64,000 bases of DNA, from positions 1,302,001 through 1,366,000 of the forward strand of contig JAPFFF010000022.1 of NCBI GenBank assembly GCA_039105265.1, given 5' to 3'. How positions within the stretch are numbered: the stretch's first letter is position 1; every line of letters begins with the position of its first letter. The notes under the pieces are model-generated. The model was not told the origin of the DNA. It saw only the letters and a list, made by a program, of their open reading frames with translations, and made no database searches. The position numbers and the translations under genes are program-made. Source of the stretch: Tritrichomonas musculus. Taxonomy: Eukaryota; Parabasalia; Tritrichomonadida; Tritrichomonadidae. Positions 56,224 through 64,000 of this stretch are shown here, piece by piece.

Positions 56224-59223
56224 CTATCCGAAAAACCAGAATTTCTTCAATTGTATTTTGGTTCTTGTTATCTTATCATCATCTCTTTGTCTCAAACGAT
56301 TACATTCAGCACAAGCCAACAAACAGTTATCAATCTGATGTCCTTTGTTGTTATCTATTCGGTCTAGTGTTGGTTTGTTTTCATATGTGAAGTGTTCACC
56401 ACATAAATGACATTTACCTGTTTCATTTGATTCATACAATTTCATGAATGCATCAAAATCTTTTTCACCAACAATTTTTGATATATCACGTTGATTTTCT
56501 TTCGTCTGGGTCGATGAATCTCCTTTTTGCAAGCAAAAATTATGTTTTTCATCTTGCTTTCGATAGTTATCACATTTATTTAACCACCATTTCATTGTTG
56601 GTTTAAATGTATTTGTTTTATTGATGATTTCATAGTCGTTCTTCGGGTTGAAATCTTTGTAAGCAAGAGCATATTTGATACATGATGCGTTCTTTGATAA
56701 CGAAAGATTGTTAATCAAATCAACTTTATATTCAGCATTCATTTGAATAAGGTTGTCAATAGGTTTAATCATCATCTCAACATCATTGTCATTGTATGAT
56801 AACAGGTAATCCCAACGTGTTGCAAACCTCTTTGAATCAATCAAATACTCTTCATAATCTGCTTTCGTTAATGGATTCTTTTGATTGAGATAACTGTAGA
56901 AGTCTTCATATTTGAATGGTTCACTCTTTGACAACACTTCATTATAATTATCACTGTTGATTGCTTCATAAGGAAATACACCTTTCGAACTGTTAGATAT
57001 ACCGCCAAAATCGATTCCAAACTGTTTGAGTGTTCCTCCAGCAACAAATGCTTGTGCGTCAATGAATCGTAATCGAATAGGGTACTTTGATGACTTCAAT
57101 ATGAATTGTTTCAATGATGTAGCAGTTCCAATCATTCCGCTATCGATTGACCAATGATTTTTAATCAATTGCTCTTTGAATAAGTTTGAATCAAATCGTG
57201 ATGAATTAAAACCGAACACTGTTATTGTTTTCAATGATGAATCTATTTTATTGAGTTCTTCTTCCGATTTATCTTTAATGAATGATTTCAAATGATTCAA
57301 CTTATCAACATACACATCACATCCAACAACGAATAACCAGTCAATCCATTTGGCAATGAATTCATTTGTTCTTATATCAAAGTTCTTTGTTATCAAACCT
57401 TTATCAAGCTTCACACATGATGAAACACTCAAAGGAATCAATCGAGAATTAATAACTGATTTATCACTGACTTTCTTTTCAATCTTTTGCTCCATTGTTT
57501 CAAAATCATAAGTGATATAATGAATTGTTGGCTTCCACTCAAGCTCATATGAAAGACAATACAAATAAACAGTATTGTTTAAAATGTGCGGACAATATGG
57601 TAAAGCTTCTCGTGAAGGAATGAAATCCTTTTTGAATTTACCATCACATTTATCTACATGTCTGTTGAATCTATCCATATGTTCATGTCCTTTGTGAATG
57701 TATGAACCACAATGAGGGCATATATGAATGTTTGTTAATGCTTCAGCATTGATGATATACATGATGTGAAGTATCTTATCCTTTGAATACAAGAGAGCTG
57801 AAAACGTTTTGTTTGATTCGTCTGTGTTATGCCATTGGTCTTGTAAATCGAAAATATGTTTCTCTTTGTCATATTCATAGATGTTGACATTGATGTTATG
57901 CTTCTTCGCTGATTCTTTCATTTCTTCAATCGTGATACCTTTGAACGAGTTGATGAATTGATTTGCTTCTTTTGAAGGTTTCTTTGTATAGCTCAAACCG
58001 TGTTCATCACATAATATTTTCTTTGCTGCTGCGGTTCTGTTGGAGATTTTAAATGTTCGTGTTTCAATAAGTTGCTTATTCAAACAACAAGCAAGAAATC
58101 GATACCAACACAAACAATCATCAACGTTATCAATAATGATATATTTATTTTTAATGAATTCTTTTGGTAATCCATCAATCTTTCCTGTTATCTTAACAAC
58201 TCGTGAGATTGTAAACGATACTGACCAAACAATACACAATTTGATGTTTGAAGTAGTGGTTTCATATTCATGAATCTTTGATTCAACATACAGTTTAACT
58301 TTATCAACATCTTTACTCTCTCTAACTATTATCGGAATTGATGATTTATAGTTCTTCCATTTGATTTCACTTGCTTCATACGTATATCTTTCGTTTTCAT
58401 TCTTGGGAGGTATTTCAAATATACCAGTCAATTGAAAATATATTTTGAACGGTTTCACTTCTTGTTTAAATACTGTCTCAGTTAAATATTCATTGATGTC
58501 TTCAATTGATGAAACTCCGTTTTTGTAATATATTTTGATTGGTTCTTTGCTGTCTTCATCTAATCGTTCAACCTTTTCACTATCATTTGGGAATTGGTCA
58601 ATGAAATGACTGCATGCTTCGACGGCTTCATCAAAGTTTTCAGGTTCATTGATTATGAAATATGAATCATGTTTTGAATGAACACCTTTATAGCCAAACT
58701 TTTTGATGTATTCAATTAATTCAGCATTTTCATTGTTGAATCGAATGTCTTCATATCGTTGAGGTTGTTTGTTTGTCTTTGGTGGTAATGGTCTCAATAA
58801 TATATTTTCAGATTTGATTAATTGAAAGGCTTTGTTGAGTGCATCATGAGCAATTTTAATGTTGGACTCGATTTGTTGTTGTTTTAGTTTTTGTTCATCA
58901 TCTTGTTCTTCTTCATGTTCTTCCTCTTCTTCATATTGTTCTTCTTCCTCTTCTTCCTCTTTTTTTGCTTGTTCTTCTGCTTCTTTCTTCATTCTATTAA
59001 CGAAATCTAATATTGATATGTCATTTATTCTATTACCTTCATGTTTTCTAAAACCGTATGAATTCAGATAGTTTTCTAAGATTGATTTGAAGTGTTTAAC
59101 ATCATAATCACTAGGTTTAGATGTTGACAAGCGAGGTTTTAATTGAAGTTCATTATTAATATACCTGATTTGTTCAATAACAAATGATTTGGTATCTTTT
59201 TGATAGTAATAACGAGAACTCAT
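56224..59223 (-). pseudogene. polB: Family B DNA polymerase gene (element A), partial
   Basis: Nearly identical to the corresponding part of the B polymerase: acidic coil, CLCWYRFLACCL segment, Cys/His finger, exonuclease motifs DFETMEQ, FNSSRFD and YNDNDVE, and the HNH-like module (CHLCGEHF, DRID, CAECN). It is a partial, broken copy. A hairpin TTTTTGC-AA-GCAAAAA lies in the frame at 56524-56539. Confidence 0.88.
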
Positions 59224-59309
59224 TTATGATATAATTAAAAAATCAAATTATTTGAAATTTGAAAAATGTTAAATCAAAAAAAATAATTCAGGTTTTTTAT
59301 TTCATTGAA

Positions 59310-59816
59310 ATGACAGAATTAATAGAGATATTGAAACATGTTGATGCAATCCGTCATTTGTTAACGATATTGATTGCTAAATAAGATGACCATGAAGCTT
59401 TCAGGAACCTTGTGAATAATGTTTCATTTGACAATGACAATAATGATTCATCATCAGATGAAGAAAATCTGCCCCATTTCTCAGAACAAAATAGTTTATT
59501 GAATGATATAACACCAAAAAGTGATAAACCAAAGCGCTCCATATTCAATTCATCAAAGTTCTTAAACGCTCATGAACGTGAATTAGTTATACAGTTCCTT
59601 GATGAAGAACGAATGAATGAAATTAATAAGTTGCCAGCACATAAACAAGCATCATACACAAAACTATTAATCAAAAAGCATTTAAACATAGATATATCAA
59701 CGTACATGGTTAACAAGATTCTCACATTGAAAAGGCAACAGACTCATGACAATGATGACAATGATAACAATAACAATAATAACAATAACAATCAAAGAAG
59801 ACCACAATTGATTTGA
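59310..59816 (+). pseudogene. FNSSKFL-family protein locus (element A), about one break
   Basis: Homologue of 5272-5622: SIFNSSKFLNAHERELVIQF, LPAHKQASYTKLLIKKHLNI and STYMVNKIL match, followed by an Asp/Asn-rich tail. Divergent from PolB. It appears broken about once. Confidence 0.68.
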
Positions 59817-59838
59817 ATTCATTGAATCTTTTGAAGTT

Positions 59839-59848
59839 TTATTTTTGG
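59839..59848 (+). promoter_or_regulatory. TTTATTTTTG upstream box
   Basis: Exact motif, 5 bases before the start at 59854; the B copy of the same gene has the box at 7 bases. Confidence 0.5.
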
Positions 59849-59853
59849 TTTAA

Positions 59854-60099
59854 ATGAATAGTGCAATTAATGGTTTGAGTTGTGATACATCATCTTTACA
59901 CGCTCAGTTTAGAAGGGTAAAGGATAAGATATTCAATGAATGCATGAATTCTGAAGATGATGCATTAAACGGAAAGTTTGATAAGATGATTCACATATTG
60001 TCGATATATAAACAACTATTTAATGATATTGAATCAATTAAGATACAATTGAGGGCTATTGATGAACGTATCAAATCAGCTGAACAGATGACTTTGTAA
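59854..60099 (+). CDS. Helical 81-residue protein (element A)
   Basis: Almost identical to 4988-5233. Small, helical, with a heptad-like C-terminal half. The stop overlaps TAAA. Function unknown. Confidence 0.7.
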   Translation: MNSAINGLSCDTSSLHAQFRRVKDKIFNECMNSEDDALNGKFDKMIHILSIYKQLFNDIESIKIQLRAIDERIKSAEQMTL

Positions 60100-60171
60100 A
60101 TGAATCATTGAATGACTCATCATTAATGTTGTTTTATTTTTGATTTTAATTTTTTTTTTATTTTCATTAAA

Positions 60172-60812
60172 ATGAGTCAACCAGTTGAACAAGCTAACAA
60201 TGAATCAGTTGTTGAATTTGTTCCATTGCTCAACTTTGAAGATGATTATGAAATATTGAATCAATATCCTTTCACTATTAGAAAGAAATCAAATCATAAA
60301 GTTTTGAGTGAAAGTGTTAATAAAGAACATGGATATATTGATGTTAATTTGAATCAAAAAATATATAGAAAACATCGATTAATAGCGCTTCAATTCCTTC
60401 CAAATGATGACCCAATTAATAATGATGTCATTGACCATATAAATCATGATAGAACTGATAACCATTTGAATAATATGAGATGGTGTTCTCAGTCAGCAAA
60501 TCAATATAATAAATCTTATTATAAAAGTGTTCAATACGAATTCATTGATGATATACCTAATGATTCAATGATGATTGATTTTTATGAAACAAAGACTGCA
60601 AGAAGAGAGTTTGAATCAAATAAATACTATTATTATCATGATGAAACAAATAATGAAGATATATTTTATGGAAGAATCACTGATAATGTTTATAAAGTTC
60701 TTCATCATAATATAGCATATTAAGGAAATGAATATGTCAATCTTCGTGATATCAATAATAAAGTAGTTGGTTTGATGATTAACAAATTCAAACATCAACA
60801 TGATTTGCTTTA
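60172..60812 (+). pseudogene. NUMOD4-HNH type nuclease locus (element A), about one break
   Basis: Has EFVPLLNFEDDYEI, KHRLIALQFLP, IDHINHDRTDNHLNNMRW and the conserved C-terminal region shared with 10333-10971. It stands between the 81-residue and Cys-cluster genes, a site with no HNH gene in B. It looks broken about once. Confidence 0.72.
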
Positions 60813-60867
60813 ATTGATTCATTGAATAGCTCATCATTAATATTGTTTTATTTTTATTCAAACATTC

Positions 60868-61458
60868 ATGACTCTCTCTAAAGCGAGAATTCTATCATCA
60901 GAAAGTGATGCATCAGTTAAACAAGAACAGAATACCAATATCAACATCAAGATTCAACCAAAGAATCAAAGACCAATTCAACCAGTTGAATATCCATCAG
61001 TTCAACCATTACCTCAATCATCTCAAGCCACAAATTTTACTATACCACAGATGAGTGGAACATCTCAATCAATACCTCAAACAAGCAATCTTATTCGAGA
61101 CCGTGGAATAATAGACTTAGGAAATGAACTTGATGAGCTCGAAATCAAAAATAAATTCCTTGAAATGATTATTGAAATGTATGAGAATAATCCGTTGAGA
61201 ATTAATTCATATCTTATTTGTAAAAGTGATTTGTTGATGAATATGATTAAACTATTAACTCAAGCAGATAAAGTTGAACTCGTTATTGATGAATGTGAAG
61301 CTTCATGCGGTTGTATTTCATCAAATGATAAAGAATTAATGAAGATATCAAAGATATTGATAACAAAGGACAATAAAACAGAAGAATTCAAGTATTGTTA
61401 TAATAATATTTATTCACAGTTCATCAAATATGGTATATCATTAAAGTTAACAATTTAA
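60868..61458 (+). CDS. Cys-cluster protein, 196 residues (element A)
   Basis: SKARILSSESDASVKQEQ, a Pro/Gln-rich segment, GIIDLGNELDELEIKNKFLE, then ADKVELVIDECEASCGCISS and a C-terminal YSQFIKYGISLKL. The stop overlaps TAAA, and the membrane microprotein starts 10 bases later on the same strand. The two and the ATPase form a tight series. Function unknown. Confidence 0.73.
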   Translation: MTLSKARILSSESDASVKQEQNTNINIKIQPKNQRPIQPVEYPSVQPLPQSSQATNFTIPQMSGTSQSIPQTSNLIRDRGIIDLGNELDELEIKNKFLEMIIEMYENNPLRINSYLICKSDLLMNMIKLLTQADKVELVIDECEASCGCISSNDKELMKISKILITKDNKTEEFKYCYNNIYSQFIKYGISLKLTI

Positions 61459-61468
61459 AGACTAATAA

Positions 61469-61600
61469 ATGATATATGAAATATTAGTTGTTTCATTACT
61501 GACAGGTTTATTTTTAGTGAAGATTGTTGAAGTATCATTAATGATACCAGACAAGGAACCAGAACTCAGCGAAGAGATAAGAACAAAAATATATTCATGA
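61469..61600 (+). CDS. 43-residue single-pass membrane microprotein (element A)
   Basis: MIYEILVVSLLTGLFLVKIV, then a short linker and the acidic PELSEEIRTKIYS tail; 43 residues as in B and D. It lies between the Cys-cluster and ATPase genes, on their strand. See 4217-4348. Confidence 0.8.
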   Translation: MIYEILVVSLLTGLFLVKIVEVSLMIPDKEPELSEEIRTKIYS

Positions 61601-61624
61601 AGAGCTTTAACGAAAACTAAAGAA

Positions 61625-62539
61625 ATGAAACGTTTCATGAAACCGACGCACTTTAATTATAAAGAGGTTTTATTTTCTAATAGCTCTGATTATGATGATG
61701 ACCAAATGAGTTTTGCATTTGAATATGAATCATTCAAGCCAACAGTTAATGAAACAACATTTAATATCGATGATGAGATGAACAAAGCCAATCAACGCAA
61801 TGAATCAAAAATAAAAAACGAATCAATCAGACCAATCGCAAACGGCATCTATGCACATTACAATTCATTGAACATACTTGTCGGAAATCAAGGAAGAGGA
61901 AAGAGCCATGTTGTTTTAAGAGATATCATTCAAATGTCAAGATTAAAGAACACCAACTTTCATTTAATCGTTTATATATCTAAGAGCGGTACAATCAATG
62001 ATGAAACATTTATTGCTCAACGTGAATTGATACAACTACCAATCAAAGTCATTAGTGATTCAAACGCTGAAGAATATCTTAAACAACTTGATTTATATAA
62101 AGAGCTATATGATAAATATAGTTCAACTCCAAAAATAGTAATCAATGAAAAGACCTTAAACGATATGTTTGAGTTTCTTCATATCAATAAGTTAGGGCAA
62201 CCAAATGAACCATTAAACACAATCATTCTTTGTGAAGATGCAAGCCGTTCATTAATTTTAAAGACGGATTACTTTACTAATTATGTTTCACAGCTCAGAC
62301 ATAAACATTCAATCGTATATATTAATATTCAGTTCTTCAAAGCAATCAAAACAGAATGGAAAGCAAACGCAACTACATTTTATATATTTAGCTCATATTC
62401 ACGCCAGCAAATGCAATACATATATCATCAAGTTCCAATGCCAATTGAGTTTGAACATTTATGGCAAAAATATGTTCAACTAAAACAACATCAATTTATT
62501 CTAATTAACGTTCGAACCAATTGCATTGAATTTCATTAA
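61625..62539 (+). CDS. DNA-packaging ATPase (HerA/FtsK-like), element A
   Basis: 304 residues, close to the B protein. Walker A GNQGRGKS at 87-94 and Walker B-like TIILCED. It lacks the hairpin-encoded residues seen in B. The stop overlaps TAAA and the 3' end overlaps the convergent HNH gene by 4 bases. It looks whole. Confidence 0.88.
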   Translation: MKRFMKPTHFNYKEVLFSNSSDYDDDQMSFAFEYESFKPTVNETTFNIDDEMNKANQRNESKIKNESIRPIANGIYAHYNSLNILVGNQGRGKSHVVLRDIIQMSRLKNTNFHLIVYISKSGTINDETFIAQRELIQLPIKVISDSNAEEYLKQLDLYKELYDKYSSTPKIVINEKTLNDMFEFLHINKLGQPNEPLNTIILCEDASRSLILKTDYFTNYVSQLRHKHSIVYINIQFFKAIKTEWKANATTFYIFSSYSRQQMQYIYHQVPMPIEFEHLWQKYVQLKQHQFILINVRTNCIEFH

Positions 62540-63171
62540 ATACCTTGTTGCTGTTTGAATCTATAAATAACAACTGAAACAGTTTTATTTTCAATGTCTC
62601 TCAAACAAACAACTTCACTTCCCGAATTTGTTAAATGTGCTGGTAGAATTCGATAATTAACTTCATTATCATAATAAAATTTATCTTCAGTAATGCTATA
62701 ATAATAGTCTTTAAAATATCTTCTACTGTTTCGTGTTTCATAATACTCAATTTCAAATGCATCATTTGGTAGGTTATCAGTAAATTCATGAACAATACCT
62801 TTCCATAATCTTCTGTTTCGATTGTTTGTTGATGATGACGCCCATCGAAGGTTAGACAAATGATAATCAGAAATATCATGTGATATGTGGTCAACTATTG
62901 GTAGATTGTCTGGATTTGGTATGAATTGCAAAGCAACCAATCTATGCATAAAATAAGCTTTTCCATCAATGAGAACGCCTGGATATCCTTTTGACCTATC
63001 ATATAAACCTAATATTCGATGATTGTCTTTCCTTCTTATTGTGAAAGGATATTGATTCAATATTTCGTAATCATCATGATTCAATAATGGAACAAAATCA
63101 ATTGTTTGTTCATTTGTTTCTTCTTCTTCATTGATTTGTTCAGTTGTGGTTGTTTCGTTTGTTTGTCTCAT
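62536..63171 (-). CDS. NUMOD4-HNH type nuclease (element A, second)
   Basis: 211 residues: DFVPLLNHDDYEILNQYPF (NUMOD4-like), FMHRLVALQFIPNPDNLPIV, DHISHDISDYHLSNLRWASS (HNH_3-like), then the C-terminal EFTDNLPNDAFEIEYYET region. It separates the ATPase from the 151-residue gene, which directly abut in B. This is a third insertion site for the same family. A TTTATTTTTG box lies 8 bases upstream (63180-63189). Confidence 0.8.
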   Translation of the reverse strand: MRQTNETTTTEQINEEEETNEQTIDFVPLLNHDDYEILNQYPFTIRRKDNHRILGLYDRSKGYPGVLIDGKAYFMHRLVALQFIPNPDNLPIVDHISHDISDYHLSNLRWASSSTNNRNRRLWKGIVHEFTDNLPNDAFEIEYYETRNSRRYFKDYYYSITEDKFYYDNEVNYRILPAHLTNSGSEVVCLRDIENKTVSVVIYRFKQQQGI

Positions 63172-63179
63172 TTATGAAA

Positions 63180-63189
63180 CAAAAATAAA
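63180..63189 (-). promoter_or_regulatory. TTTATTTTTG upstream box
   Basis: Exact motif, 8 bases before the HNH gene start at 63171. Confidence 0.5.
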
Positions 63190-63228
63190 AAATCAAATTA
63201 AAAATGAAAAAGATGAAATTCATTAACT

Positions 63229-63684
63229 TTATTCTAATACAATTTGTTGTTGAACACCAACAAACAGTTGAGGTGTATTGATATTATATTTTTGTCTCAT
63301 CTGTTCGATGAGTTCTTTTGTTTTCTTATCATTAACTTTCCTGATACTGTAATAATAATACTTGTATTCTTTAAATGATTGCTCTTCATTTGAACCTTCA
63401 ACGAAGAACTCAATAGATGTTGTTGATATTCTTCTTCTAACATTTGATGTTAATGTTATATATTCGAGCCCGAGTTCAACAATCTTATCATAATATAATC
63501 GTTTGAATTCATTATCTTTGTTCTTCAATGATATGTATAACACTTTTGCTTTGTATGTAGCCTTTCCACTTGGTATTGGATATCTATCACACAATATTGA
63601 GAAATCACATTGTTTAAACTTCTCTGTTTCATCCAGCATTTCAATAAGTGAATTGATGTAATCATAAACCTTTGGTGTTGACAT
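63229..63684 (-). CDS. Conserved Polinton protein of unknown function, 151 residues (element A)
   Basis: MSTPKVYDYINSL start, CDFSILCDRYPI, LYISLKNKDNEFKRLYYDK, TLTSNVRRRIST and EEQSFKEYKYYYYSI; near-identical to 2801-3259. Last gene before the right TIR. Another TTTATTTTTG box lies at 63708-63717. Function unknown. Confidence 0.75.
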   Translation of the reverse strand: MSTPKVYDYINSLIEMLDETEKFKQCDFSILCDRYPIPSGKATYKAKVLYISLKNKDNEFKRLYYDKIVELGLEYITLTSNVRRRISTTSIEFFVEGSNEEQSFKEYKYYYYSIRKVNDKKTKELIEQMRQKYNINTPQLFVGVQQQIVLE

Positions 63685-63707
63685 AACTTTATCATGAAAT
63701 TAAAAAA

Positions 63708-63717
63708 CAAAAATAAA
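63708..63717 (-). promoter_or_regulatory. TTTATTTTTG upstream box
   Basis: Exact motif but 23 bases from the start at 63684, further than in the other cases. Confidence 0.4.
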
Positions 63718-63754
63718 AAATATTTATTGTTTCAATTAAAGAATGAATTTAATG

Positions 63755-63863
63755 AGAGGTATCACGTGAGAAGGTATCACATGAGGAAGGTATCACATGA
63801 GAAGGTATCACATGAGAAGGTATCACATGAGAAGGTATCACATGAGGAAGGTATCACATGAGG
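63755..63863. repeat. GGTATCACATGAG tandem repeat (element A)
   Basis: About seven units of 15-17 bases between the 151-residue gene and the TIR. It matches, in reverse, the CTCATGTGATACC units at the edges of the 2543-2765 array in B. Confidence 0.85.
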
Positions 63864-64000
63864 AAGAAGACATCAACAGTCTCAAAAATAAAGTGCATCA
63901 ACTTGAGAACGAATTAAATGAACTGTCCAGTAAATGAAACATCAATTGATGGTAATCATTAAATGAGTTCATATTATTTTTGTTCATTAGTCGTGTTGAC
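63864..64000. repeat. Right TIR of element A, incomplete at window edge
   Basis: Matches the inner part of the B TIRs with several differences, and starts about 27 bases further inward, so it carries more of the small coil gene's 3' end. The outer part lies beyond the window. Confidence 0.8.

Larger units (their letters stand above)
1..64000. mobile_element. Polinton element A, outer element, interrupted by other elements
   Basis: One Polinton explains the parts at 1-1279, 22722-23068 and 47450-64000. Read left to right, its genes follow the same order as element B read backwards: small coil, basic protein, coiled coil, small virion-type protein, capsid, integrase, beta protein, fibre, PolB, packaging ATPase, 151-residue protein, TIR. 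Both outer ends lie outside or at the window edge. It is interrupted within the capsid gene by B, and between capsid and integrase by F, G, D' and D. It is clearly broken, with at least half a dozen breaks besides the insertions, and is the oldest layer because the others sit inside it. Confidence 0.85.

Noticed and set aside
1-64000. Ciliate host (Tlr-type elements)
   Set aside because: TAA and TAG act as stops throughout, so the ciliate code with reassigned stops does not fit.

Overview
The window is a stack of Polinton (Maverick) elements with no recognisable host gene. It is AT-rich and intronless, reads in the standard code (TAA, TAG and TGA all act as stops), and many stop codons read TAAA, which doubles as the poly(A) signal known in Trichomonas. 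Together with three elements of about 21 kb piled on each other, this suggests a parabasalid protist such as Trichomonas vaginalis. The host call is an inference, because no host gene is present to confirm it. All elements are treated as fossils.

Layout. (1) Element A is the outer element and runs off both window edges. Its left arm (1-1279) holds a small coiled-coil gene, a basic protein, a coiled-coil protein, a broken small virion-type protein and the start of the capsid gene. (2) Element B (1280-22715, 21.4 kb) sits inside A's capsid gene. It has 462-bp terminal inverted repeats (TIRs) that I read as differing at one site, a 6-bp AAGGTT target duplication and an almost whole gene set, so it looks young. 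(3) A second piece of A's capsid gene follows (22722-23068). (4) Next come scraps of other elements: F (from 23069, richer in GC), G (an integrase) and D' (a lone element end). (5) Element D (26365-47443, 21.1 kb) has 264-bp TIRs about 3% diverged and an ATCATC target duplication. It is more distant from A and B and has a rearranged gene order. (6) A resumes at 47450 with its integrase and runs through its remaining genes into its right TIR at the window edge.

Gene functions. Each full element carries replication (family B DNA polymerase), integration (rve-fold integrase), DNA packaging (HerA/FtsK-like ATPase) and virion genes (a large presumed double jelly-roll capsid protein, a short amphipathic protein, and a long repeat-built fibre). 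It also has about ten small conserved proteins of unknown role. This gene set suggests virus-like particle formation by the ancestors. HNH nuclease and KilA-N genes come and go between elements. I did not find the adenain-like protease usual in animal Polintons.

The most interesting signals are: a swarm of tiny, mostly three-base-loop hairpin repeats that insert into intergenic DNA and into coding frames, with arms that change in compensation; a palindrome family centred on GGAATTCC; a 285-bp stretch of the fibre gene that reads as identical between the otherwise diverged elements A and D; an HNH-like module inside every PolB; and integrases with Asp in place of the usual third catalytic Glu.
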